Shown here one piece after another: positions 1 to 5,847 of a DNA stretch of 7,116 bases. Positions within the stretch are counted from its first letter, which is position 1. Each line of letters starts with the position of its first letter. The position numbers and the translations under genes were made by a program. This DNA is from an uncultured Ruminococcus sp. (GTDB lineage Bacteria > Bacillota_A > Clostridia > RUG12999), in the NCBI GenBank assembly GCA_902783995.1, contig CACZTG010000084.1, forward strand, positions 1 to 7,116, written 5' to 3'. The notes beneath the pieces were generated by a model, which saw only the letters and a list, made by a program, of their open reading frames with translations, searched no databases and had not been told where the DNA came from.

Positions 1-180
1 AAAATCAGCCTTGCGGAAGCCGCCGGAAAGCTTGACGGCAGAGACAGACAGATTTTGGTGCTCCGGTATTTTAAAAATATGACGCAAAGTAAGGTTGCAG
101 AAAAGCTGGGCATATCGCAGGTGCAGGTTTCAAGGCTTGAAAAAAAGATGCTTGAAAAAATGAAAAAACTTATGGCTTAA
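1..180 (+). CDS. sigF: RNA polymerase sporulation sigma factor SigF, 3' end (partial)
   Basis: The window opens inside this gene; frame 1 is open and gives the last 59 residues before a TAA stop. The product is the C-terminal region 4 of a sigma-70 family factor, which contacts the -35 element. A short helix (residues about 4-25, ending in LRYFKNMTQ) leads into the helix-turn-helix TQSKVAEKLGISQVQVSRLE (residues 28-47). The QVQVSRLEKK form matches SigF as I recall it; SigG normally reads QAQVSRLEKAA. SigF is the first forespore-specific sigma factor, held inactive by SpoIIAB, and its gene usually ends the spoIIAA-spoIIAB-sigF operon, which would lie just outside the left edge. A terminator follows at once, in line with an operon end. 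The choice of SigF over SigG rests on this short tail, so the paralogue call is probable rather than certain. Confidence 0.85.
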   Translation, partial: KISLAEAAGKLDGRDRQILVLRYFKNMTQSKVAEKLGISQVQVSRLEKKMLEKMKKLMA

Positions 181-208
181 CTTCCGGCCGCCTTTTTCAG
201 CGCTCTGC

Positions 209-242
209 GGGGCTGTTGCATTAAGGCAGCCCTTATTTTTTT
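209..242 (+). terminator. Intrinsic terminator after sigF
   Basis: GGGCTG (210-215) pairs with CAGCCC (227-232), extendable by a G-U pair at the base (209/233), around an 11-nt loop. It is followed by TTATTTTTTT (233-242). It lies 29 bp after the sigF stop and fits rho-independent termination of that operon. Confidence 0.7.
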
Positions 243-283
243 GTTCGTTTTTTGAGTTTTTATGATATATATTGTGTTTTTTC

Positions 284-307
284 TCCGTTAAACGGATATA
301 TTCGTTT
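284..307. promoter_or_regulatory. Palindromic half-site cluster, possible operator
   Basis: TCCGTT-A-AACGGA (284-296) is a perfect inverted repeat. The second arm can also pair with TTCGTTT (301-307) through AAACGGA (290-296) with one G-U pair. Another TTCGTT stands at 244-249. The repeated half-site suggests a protein binding site upstream of the ykvI-like gene, but no family can be named. Confidence 0.25.
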
Positions 308-430
308 TCCGACAAAAACTGTTTTTTAATGTTTAAATCGCAGCTGCGCTCCTGCCTTGCCGATGGGGAGCAGAGGCGGGGGATATCTGCGCTCAGGTTA
401 TAATCAAAAAATGCGTAACATAAAAATTAA

Positions 431-459
431 TTGAAAAGAAAGTCTGAATAAGCAATATT
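431..459 (+). promoter_or_regulatory. Weak candidate sigma-A promoter for the ykvI-like gene
   Basis: TTGAAA (431-436) and AATATT (454-459) are separated by 17 bp; the -10 matches consensus at four of six positions. Transcription would start near 466, just upstream of the ATG at 482 and downstream of the alternative ATG at 461. In A/T-rich DNA such a match arises easily by chance. Confidence 0.25.
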
Positions 460-481
460 AATGCGGAAAGAAGTTGAGAAA

Positions 482-1540
482 ATGAATAAAAAAATATTTA
501 CGGGCGCGATGATATTTACGGGAACGGTTATCGGTGCAGGCTTCGCTTCGGGACAGGAAATATGGATTTTTTTCGGTTCTTACGGCGGAGCGGGACTTAT
601 CGGGGTTTTACTCGCGGGAATAATTCTTGCCGTGACCGGCACCGGAATTTTTCTTGGCATAAGCGACGGGGATTTTAGCAGCTACGGCGAATTTTGCGAA
701 AAAACGGGCGGCAAAGCTGCCGGCTCTTTTATTGCCGCCCTCGGCATAATTTTTATGTTCGCTGCGGTCTGTGTAATGTTTGCCGGCAGCGGCGCTCTTT
801 TTTCACAGCAGCTTGGTTTTGATTACCGCACAGGCGTCTTGTTTATGGCGGTTATATGTTTTTTATGCCTTATTTTCGGCATAAAAAGTGTAAGCGTAAT
901 AAACTGTGTATTAACGCCTCTTATGGTATTAGGCATAATGATTCTCGGATTTTTTTCGATTATATACGGCTGCCGCAGCGTCTCTGCCGGATATTCCTCG
1001 CTTCTTTCGGTAAGCGGCTCTTTTGTTTCCGCGGTAGTTTATGTAAGCTACAACCTTCTTGCCGTACCTTCCGTGCTTGTTTCAACGCCAAAGCTTTCAA
1101 GGCGTGAAGCGGTTTTCGCGGGACTCACGGGCGGCGGTCTGCTTGGCGCGCTCGGACTTATAATGTATCTTATATCTGTTAAACCGGGATTTATGACAGC
1201 GGAGCTTCCCGCTTTAAGGGCGGCAAATATTATAAACGCGAATTTCGGCGTAATTTACGGTGTTTTAATATACTTTTCTATGCTGACGACAGTAATCGGA
1301 AACGCCTACGGACTTGTTTCGGTAATTTGCGGAAGGCTTGGTTTTTCGTTTTTTCCGACCTCCGCCGTAATTATTCTGTGTGCCGGCGCCGCTTCGGTTC
1401 TCGGCTTTTCAAGGCTTGTCGGTTCTCTTTATTTTTCTGTCGGATACGCCGCTGTTTTAATTACCGTTTTGCTGATGATTTATTCGCTGAAAAAATTGAA
1501 AAAACCACTGTCAAAAGCAGACAAAAGCAGATGCAAATAA
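482..1540 (+). CDS. ykvI: YkvI-family integral membrane protein (putative transporter)
   Basis: A 352-residue, strongly hydrophobic protein with about ten predicted membrane segments in the cytoplasmic membrane. The N-terminal FTGTVIGAGFASGQEIWIFF (residues 12-31) is the hallmark of the YkvI family. This family resembles APC/LeuT-fold secondary transporters, in which the glycine-rich broken helix 1 binds substrate. Neither substrate nor physiological role is established, so 'transporter' is a family-level inference. The length is close to Bacillus YkvI (about 350). An upstream ATG at 461 would add seven charged residues, but it lacks a well-placed ribosome binding site, whereas 482 has GGAAAG (465-470) 11 nt upstream and starts just before the first membrane helix. 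The basic tail (KKLKKPLSKADKSRCK) is probably cytoplasmic. The last 80 bp overlap the 3' end of ylbJ on the other strand. The gene lies between sigF and ylbJ, which raises but does not prove a sporulation link. Confidence 0.85.
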   Translation: MNKKIFTGAMIFTGTVIGAGFASGQEIWIFFGSYGGAGLIGVLLAGIILAVTGTGIFLGISDGDFSSYGEFCEKTGGKAAGSFIAALGIIFMFAAVCVMFAGSGALFSQQLGFDYRTGVLFMAVICFLCLIFGIKSVSVINCVLTPLMVLGIMILGFFSIIYGCRSVSAGYSSLLSVSGSFVSAVVYVSYNLLAVPSVLVSTPKLSRREAVFAGLTGGGLLGALGLIMYLISVKPGFMTAELPALRAANIINANFGVIYGVLIYFSMLTTVIGNAYGLVSVICGRLGFSFFPTSAVIILCAGAASVLGFSRLVGSLYFSVGYAAVLITVLLMIYSLKKLKKPLSKADKSRCK

Positions 1541-2561
1541 AGAGGGGCAGAGCAAAAAGCCCCATTTTTGACGGACAGGAGCTTAAATATGCCGAGGTTT
1601 TAACGGGACCGCCCGCAAAGCGCATAAGTATAACGGTATAAACGGGCGCGAAAATCATTTGCATCATTTTACCGAAAAAATATTTCCCCATTCTCATACC
1701 GCTGTCCGAAATTTCCGCGGCAATCTGCATATGTACGCAAAGCCCCGACCAGCCTGTAAGCATGGAGCAAAGCGGCATAACAATCTGCGGTTTGTACGGT
1801 AGCAGCGCGGTACTGCTTATCCCTGCCGTCATTTCTGCGAAACCGTTTAAAACGCAGTCGGCGTCAAAGCCCGTAAGTCCTGCTTTCTGAAGCAAAAGCG
1901 ATATTCCCGAAGCTTTAAAGCTGTTTATGATTACCGAAAAAATAAGAATAAATCCGCAAACGCTGAGGATTGACCTTATACTTTTACGAACAGCCTTTAC
2001 GGCACATTCTGAAAGATTTTCGTCAGAACTTTGCATGTAAAGCTTGTGCTTTTCGGGCTTTTTACCTATGCCGAGTATAACCCCGACGGTTACGGCGGAA
2101 AAAAATTGAGATAAAAAGAGAATCAGACCGCCGCGCTCCGTAAGCTTAAGCATTTCCGCCGCGCTCCCTATAATAAACATAGCCCCCGCGTTATTGCAAA
2201 AACCGAGCAGCCTTTCGCCCTCCTGTACCGAAATATCTCCCCGTTTAACCATATCCGCGGTGACGGAAGCGCCCACGGGAAAACCTGCCAAAAAGCCGGT
2301 TATAACCGCGGCGGAGCAGGCGCCCGAAAGATGAAAAATTTTACTGAATATCGGCGAAAAAAAACGTCCGAAAGCGTTTGCTCCTCCGCAGTAAATAAGC
2401 AGGGAGCTTAAAACCATAAACGGAAACAGATTCGGAATTATTACTGCCGCGCAGACTTTTAACGCTTCACGGCAAGCTGCCGCCGCGCCTGACGGAAAAG
2501 CAAGCAGCGCGCACATTAAAATTGCCGAAAAACCGGCGATAAAAAGGTTTGATTTTTTCAT
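1461..2561 (-). CDS. ylbJ: Sporulation integral membrane protein YlbJ
   Basis: A 366-residue multi-spanning membrane protein of the YlbJ family, related to nucleoside-recognition ('gate') domain proteins. Family hallmarks are visible: an early PNLFPFMVLS segment (residues 43-52), GFLAGFPVGA (89-98), and FCNNAGAMFIIG (121-132); the repeated gate-type half follows from about residue 210. In Bacillus subtilis ylbJ belongs to the mother-cell sigma-E regulon and is needed for spores of normal resistance; the molecular activity is unknown. The frame stays open 18 codons further upstream, but the start at 2561 is chosen because it has AAGGAAG eight bases upstream and gives a short basic N-terminus before the first membrane helix. 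The final 26 codons, including part of the last hydrophobic segment, are antisense to the end of the ykvI-like gene. At 366 residues it is somewhat shorter than the Bacillus protein (about 400). Confidence 0.9.
   Translation of the reverse strand: MKKSNLFIAGFSAILMCALLAFPSGAAAACREALKVCAAVIIPNLFPFMVLSSLLIYCGGANAFGRFFSPIFSKIFHLSGACSAAVITGFLAGFPVGASVTADMVKRGDISVQEGERLLGFCNNAGAMFIIGSAAEMLKLTERGGLILFLSQFFSAVTVGVILGIGKKPEKHKLYMQSSDENLSECAVKAVRKSIRSILSVCGFILIFSVIINSFKASGISLLLQKAGLTGFDADCVLNGFAEMTAGISSTALLPYKPQIVMPLCSMLTGWSGLCVHMQIAAEISDSGMRMGKYFFGKMMQMIFAPVYTVILMRFAGGPVKTSAYLSSCPSKMGLFALPLFICICFCLLLTVVFSIFSANKSSAKR
1544..1569 (+). terminator. Candidate terminator for the ykvI-like gene, inside ylbJ
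   Basis: GGGGC (1544-1548) pairs with GCCCC (1559-1563) around a 10-nt A-rich loop, followed by ATTTTTG. It starts 3 bp after the ykvI stop, where a terminator is expected. It lies inside ylbJ codons on the opposite strand, and the stem is only 5 bp, so the call is moderate. Confidence 0.45.
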
Positions 2562-2611
2562 AGTGTATTCTTCCTTTCTTTGTGTTCTTTTAAAAACATA
2601 TTCACAAAAAG

Positions 2612-2640
2612 GCATTATAAGACGAAAAAAAGCATAAAAA
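2612..2640 (+). promoter_or_regulatory. Candidate sigma-E-like promoter for the yqfC operon
   Basis: GCATTAT (2612-2618), a 14-bp spacer and CATAAAAA (2633-2640) partly fit the sigma-E consensus (five of seven, six of eight). Transcription would start about 2646-2648, right at the yqfC ribosome binding site GAAAGGA (2648-2654), giving an unusually short leader. This is weak evidence. The element overlaps the ylbJ candidate on the other strand. Confidence 0.2.
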
Positions 2641-2643
2641 TTA
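2614..2643 (-). promoter_or_regulatory. Candidate sigma-E-like promoter for ylbJ
   Basis: Read on the minus strand, TAATTTT (2643-2637), a 15-bp spacer and CTTATAAT (2621-2614) match the sigma-E pattern KMATATT-N14/15-CATACAHT at six of seven and six of eight positions. The -10 also contains TATAAT, but no sigma-A -35 is visible. A sigma-E promoter is expected here from family knowledge; the match itself is by eye in A/T-rich DNA. Confidence 0.3.
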
Positions 2644-2664
2644 GTTAGAAAGGAATGTGTTTAT

Positions 2665-2979
2665 ATGGCATATAAAGTAAAACGCCGCCGCGATTTTAAA
2701 AAACGGCTCAGAGACCGCCGTATGGAGCAGGTCGCGGAGGCGCTTGATATATCAAAGGATTTTCTTGCGGGAACGGTTAAAGTGACGGTAACGGGTACGG
2801 AGGAGCTGACGGTTGAAGGCGCGCTTTCGATAATAGAATATACAGATGTTTCACTGCGGCTGAACACAAGGGGTTTTATTTTAAGTGTAAGCGGCAGTTC
2901 TTTTGAAGTAAACGATATGGATACGGATTATCTGCGTCTTAAAGGGCAGATTGAAACGGTAAGTTATCTTAAATTATAA
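2665..2979 (+). CDS. yqfC: Sporulation protein YqfC
   Basis: A small 104-residue protein of the YabP/YqfC family. The N-terminus is very basic (KVKRRRDFKKRLRDRRM, residues 4-20). It is followed by the domain typical of the family, alternating short strands such as VKVTVTGTEELTVEGA and TRGFILSVSGSSFEV, and ending LRLKGQIETVSYL. Bacillus yqfC is transcribed with yqfD under sigma-E in the mother cell; its biochemical role is unknown, and partnership with the membrane protein YqfD is inferred from constant gene pairing. It is a few residues longer than Bacillus YqfC (about 93). The start is supported by GAAAGGA (2648-2654) 10 bases upstream. It is the first gene of the operon, with yqfD 12 bp downstream. 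The other-strand open frame over it (2661-2867) is a shadow. Confidence 0.9.
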   Translation: MAYKVKRRRDFKKRLRDRRMEQVAEALDISKDFLAGTVKVTVTGTEELTVEGALSIIEYTDVSLRLNTRGFILSVSGSSFEVNDMDTDYLRLKGQIETVSYLKL

Positions 2980-2991
2980 GGGGCTAAAAAA

Positions 2992-4221
2992 ATGTTAAAA
3001 TACCTATTCCATTTTTTGACAGGATATGTTATAATAAAAATAGAGGGTAAAGGAATTGAGAATTTTTTAAATCTTTTAAGCTCCGAAAAAATATATATAG
3101 GACGACTTAAAAAAAGAGGAAATTTGTTTTCTACGGGAGAAATAAACCCTGCATTTTACCATAGGGTAAAGCTTTTTGCCAGGGAATGCGGGCTTAAAAT
3201 AAGCGTTTTTAAACGAGGCGGTCTGCCCTTTGCGCTTATGCGGCTTAAAAAAAGAAAAGCCTTTCTGGCAGGTTTTTTCACCTCGGTTTTTTTGCTGCTT
3301 TTTCTGTGTTCAAGGATTTGGGTAATACAGATAGACGAAACGGATACCGAAAAAAGAGAACGCCTTGAAGCCGTTCTTGCGGAAAACGGCGTTGTATGCG
3401 GTATGCCGAGGCGTGATTTAAAGCCCTTTGAAGTTCAAAAAAGCGTTCTCGGCAGCAACGATGAATATTCGTGGTTTTGGATTGATGTTAAAGGTACGGT
3501 CGCAAGTGTCAGGGTTAGATACAAAAAGCAGCCTCCGAAAATCACGGATTCTTATGATATATGTAACCTTATAGCCTCAAAGGACGGAATAATCGAAAAA
3601 ATCACCGTCAGAAGCGGTAACGCGGAGGTTGAAAAGGGTACTGCCGTTACAAAAGGGCAGCTTCTTGTCAGCGGAGTTTTGCCAAACGACGTAATGAGCG
3701 CAATGTATGTGCACGCAGACGCGGATATTATCGCGAGGGTAAAAAGAACAGCAAAGGAAAGCGCGTCCCTTATCGTCGCCGAAAGAATAAAAACGGGGAA
3801 AACAGAGAAAAAATACAGTATAAGCGTTTTCGGCAAGGATTTTAATTTATTTTTTAAAAGTCCCGATTTTAAGCATTATGACGGCAATATCCGTGAGAAA
3901 CGTTTTAAGCTTTTCGGAAATTATTATATGCCTTTTGTCATAAGGACGTATAATTACAGTGAGGTAAAGCCTGTGCCTATGCGGATAGAGCCGGTCGTCG
4001 CCGAACAGAAGCTTAAAGATGAAATGTACGGTGAGCTTAAAAATACAATCGGTGAAAAAAATATTTTGTCGGCGGCTTACGAAACAAAGCGCGGCGACAA
4101 CGAAGTCACCGTTATATTAAACGCCGAATGTCTTGAAAATATCGGGACGGAAGCGGAAATTACTTTTGAGAAAAAACCGTTTGTGCCAGGGGACATATCA
4201 AAAAGCACTATTACGGGCTGA
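2992..4221 (+). CDS. yqfD: Sporulation protein YqfD
   Basis: A 409-residue single-pass membrane protein of the YqfD family, close to the usual length (about 400). The N-terminal cytoplasmic part (residues 1-88) starts with the conserved YLFHFLTGYVIIKIEGKGIE-type segment and ends in a basic patch RLKKRK. One membrane helix spans about residues 90-111. The large remainder should lie outside the cytoplasm; it contains WFWIDVKGTVASVRVRYKK (161-179) and then NLIASKDGIIEKITVRSG...VEKGTAVTKGQLLVSG (192-228), which resembles a lipoyl/barrel-sandwich hairpin as seen in membrane-fusion proteins. YqfD proteins are sporulation-specific and needed late in spore formation, but no activity is assigned. The start has AAGGGG (2978-2983) overlapping the yqfC stop and 8 bases before the ATG, so translation is likely coupled to yqfC. 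Confidence 0.92.
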   Translation: MLKYLFHFLTGYVIIKIEGKGIENFLNLLSSEKIYIGRLKKRGNLFSTGEINPAFYHRVKLFARECGLKISVFKRGGLPFALMRLKKRKAFLAGFFTSVFLLLFLCSRIWVIQIDETDTEKRERLEAVLAENGVVCGMPRRDLKPFEVQKSVLGSNDEYSWFWIDVKGTVASVRVRYKKQPPKITDSYDICNLIASKDGIIEKITVRSGNAEVEKGTAVTKGQLLVSGVLPNDVMSAMYVHADADIIARVKRTAKESASLIVAERIKTGKTEKKYSISVFGKDFNLFFKSPDFKHYDGNIREKRFKLFGNYYMPFVIRTYNYSEVKPVPMRIEPVVAEQKLKDEMYGELKNTIGEKNILSAAYETKRGDNEVTVILNAECLENIGTEAEITFEKKPFVPGDISKSTITG

Positions 4222-4239
4222 AAGGATTTGATAAATCAC

Positions 4240-5268
4240 ATGGCGGAAAAAATAATTGAAGTACAAAACCTTGATACGGTTATTGCTCTTTTCGGAAGCT
4301 TTGACGAAAACGCGAAGCTGCTTGAAAAAGAGCTTAACGTGAGGCTTTTAAACCGTGACCTGCAAATAAAAATAGAAGGCTCCGAGCAGGACGCCGCGCG
4401 TGCCGAAAAAACAGTGCAGTCATTAATTAACCTTATCGCGAAAGGCGAAACCCTTTCCGCGCAGAGCATACTTTACACAATTAATATGGTTGATGAAGGT
4501 ATGGCGGAGCATATAAAAGAGCTTTCGGGCGACGCGATATGTATGACGGCTTCCGGAAAGCTTATAAAATCCAAAACCCTCGGACAAAAAAAATATATTA
4601 AAGAAATTGAAAAAAATACCGTAACCTTCGGTATCGGTCCTGCGGGAACGGGCAAAACATATCTTGCTGTCGCAATGGCGGTTAAGGCGTTCAGGGGCAA
4701 AGAGGTAAACAGAATTATTCTGACAAGACCGGCGGTTGAAGCGGGTGAAAAGCTCGGATTTTTGCCGGGCGACCTTCAGATGAAGGTTGACCCCTACCTT
4801 CGTCCGCTTTACGACGCGCTTTATGATATGCTCGGTGTTGAGAATTATCAGCGCTATGTCGAAAGAGGCTCAATTGAAATAGCTCCGCTTGCGTATATGA
4901 GGGGCAGGACTCTTGACGACGCTTTTATAATACTTGATGAAGCCCAGAACACAACGCCCGAACAGATGAAAATGTTTTTAACGAGGATAGGCTTTGGCAG
5001 CAAGGCAATCGTAACGGGCGATATTACGCAGATAGACCTGCCCGGCGGCAAAAAATCGGGGCTTAAGGAAGCCATGAAAATACTTAAAGATATTGAGGAT
5101 ATAAGCTTTTGCAATTTTACCGAAAAAGATGTTGTGCGCCACCCGCTTGTTCAGAAAATCATAAAGGCATATGAAATATATGATAACAGAAAAGAAAAAA
5201 CAGAGGGCAGAGACGAGCTTTTTAAGAAAAAATTTTACGCGAGAAGAAAGGAAAACGAAAATGAATAA
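4240..5268 (+). CDS. phoH: PhoH-family ATPase / RNA-binding protein
   Basis: A 342-residue cytoplasmic P-loop ATPase of the PhoH (PhoH-like/YbeZ) family, of usual length. The N-terminal about 100 residues contain the KH-like region of these proteins. The ATPase core has Walker A GPAGTGKT (residues 133-140), the conserved LTRPAVEAGEKLGFLPGD stretch (161-178), Walker B FIILDEAQN (229-237), and TGDITQIDLP (259-268). PhoH proteins are linked to RNA metabolism and, in several bacteria, function alongside the RNase YbeY, whose gene overlaps this one by 8 bp. The frame extends to a TTG at 4228, but that codon is one base from the AAAGGA (4221-4226); the ATG at 4240 is preferred although its 13-base spacing is long. 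The C-terminal tail (from about residue 316) is charged and low in complexity. Its exact substrate is not known. Confidence 0.93.
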   Translation: MAEKIIEVQNLDTVIALFGSFDENAKLLEKELNVRLLNRDLQIKIEGSEQDAARAEKTVQSLINLIAKGETLSAQSILYTINMVDEGMAEHIKELSGDAICMTASGKLIKSKTLGQKKYIKEIEKNTVTFGIGPAGTGKTYLAVAMAVKAFRGKEVNRIILTRPAVEAGEKLGFLPGDLQMKVDPYLRPLYDALYDMLGVENYQRYVERGSIEIAPLAYMRGRTLDDAFIILDEAQNTTPEQMKMFLTRIGFGSKAIVTGDITQIDLPGGKKSGLKEAMKILKDIEDISFCNFTEKDVVRHPLVQKIIKAYEIYDNRKEKTEGRDELFKKKFYARRKENENE

Positions 5269-5749
5269 AATTACTTTTCAGTACGATAATGAGGATATGA
5301 CTCCGGTAGAGCAAAATATAACGGATGCAATAGAAAAGGCGATAAACCGTGTGCTTCTTGACTGCAGGGTTGAAACCGAATGTGATATCGCGGTTACATT
5401 TACCGACAACGAGGGCATACGCGAAATCAACAAAAATTATAGGGGAATTGACAGCGAAACCGACGTACTTTCGTTTCCGATGCTCGAATACGAAAAGCCG
5501 GGAGCGATTTTTGCTTCCGCGGACGATTTTGAGGACGGCAAGCTTGTGCTCGGAGATATAGTAATTTCCGTGCCGAAAGCGCTCTCGCAGGCGCAGGAAT
5601 ACGGGCATAGCACAGAGCGCGAATTTGCTTTTCTTGCCGCTCATTCGGCGCTTCATCTTTTAGGCTATGACCATATGACGGAGGAAGATGAAAAAGTTAT
5701 GTTTGACAAACAGGAAAAAGCGCTTTCCGCAATAGGTATTTTAAGATAA
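5261..5749 (+). CDS. ybeY: Endoribonuclease / rRNA maturation factor YbeY
   Basis: A 162-residue cytoplasmic zinc metalloprotein of the UPF0054/YbeY family. It acts in 16S rRNA 3'-end processing and late ribosome quality control in bacteria studied. The metal site HSALHLLGYDH (residues 128-138) supplies the three histidines 128, 132 and 138; the second position is Ser where Escherichia coli has Gly. Other signature parts are NKNYRGIDSETDVLSFP (57-73) and LGDIVIS (97-103). The ATG at 5261 sits in ATGAATAA, overlapping the phoH stop by 8 bp, with AAGAAAGG (5244-5251) nine bases upstream. The frame continues 30 codons upstream within phoH, but those codons have no family similarity. No 7TM-HD gene lies between phoH and ybeY, and the usual downstream genes (dgkA, cdd, era) are not here. 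Confidence 0.95.
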   Translation: MNKITFQYDNEDMTPVEQNITDAIEKAINRVLLDCRVETECDIAVTFTDNEGIREINKNYRGIDSETDVLSFPMLEYEKPGAIFASADDFEDGKLVLGDIVISVPKALSQAQEYGHSTEREFAFLAAHSALHLLGYDHMTEEDEKVMFDKQEKALSAIGILR

Positions 5750-5758
5750 TCCGAGCCT

Positions 5759-5796
5759 TGATTTTTTGCGGGAGCCTAAGCTCCCGCAAAAAATCA
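5759..5796. terminator. Perfect 17-bp hairpin between convergent genes (possible terminator, reversed tails)
   Basis: TGATTTTTTGCGGGAGC (5759-5775), loop CTAA (5776-5779), and GCTCCCGCAAAAAATCA (5780-5796) form a perfect inverted repeat. It starts 10 bp after the ybeY stop and faces the 3' end of the WYL gene, so its position suits a shared terminator. However, the T-run is on the 5' side and the A-run on the 3' side of the GC core on both strands, the reverse of an intrinsic terminator. The next T-run on the + strand (5813-5820) is about 16 bases further on. It may instead protect transcript 3' ends or bind protein. Confidence 0.5.
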
Positions 5797-5847
5797 GATA
5801 TTAAATTTCATCCTTTTTTTATTTCCATTATTTTTTTATGTAAAAAA

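Larger units (their letters stand above)
181..481. other. Intergenic region between sigF and the ykvI-like gene
   Basis: These 301 bases have no credible gene. They hold the sigF terminator (209-242), a T-rich stretch (236-283), a palindromic half-site cluster (284-307), a perfect CGCAGCTGCG palindrome (339-348), and a direct repeat of CTGCGCTC (344-351 and 387-394). A TATAAT hexamer at 399-404 has no recognisable -35 partner 17 bp upstream. A 61-codon open frame on the minus strand (130-315) has low-complexity composition and runs into sigF, so it is not called. Confidence 0.6.

Noticed and set aside
130..315. 61-codon minus-strand open frame between sigF and the ykvI-like gene
   Set aside because: It overlaps the sigF coding end and terminator, has Lys/Phe-rich low-complexity composition from A/T-rich DNA, and shows no family similarity.
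399..404. TATAAT as a promoter -10
   Set aside because: The hexamer 17 bp upstream is GCGGGG and there is no extended -10 TG, so it is not supported as a sigma-A promoter.
461..481. Upstream ATG for the ykvI-like gene
   Set aside because: The nearest purine-rich site is about 18 bases away, and the seven extra residues are charged and outside the family start.
1551..1569. Frameshift or pseudogene at the ykvI/ylbJ junction
   Set aside because: Both frames are open to their stops and both proteins have near-normal lengths, so an overlap of intact genes is the simpler reading.
1327..1641. 104-codon + frame spanning the ykvI/ylbJ overlap
   Set aside because: It is an alternative frame of ykvI; Arg/Phe-rich sequence without recognisable domain or ribosome binding site.
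4228..4239. TTG start for phoH adding four residues
   Set aside because: The TTG is one base from the AAAGGA site, too close for initiation; the ATG at 4240 gives the normal family N-terminus.
5222..5656. 144-codon minus-strand open frame over ybeY
   Set aside because: It is antisense to a clearly conserved gene, with an Arg/Phe/Tyr-rich composition typical of a shadow frame.
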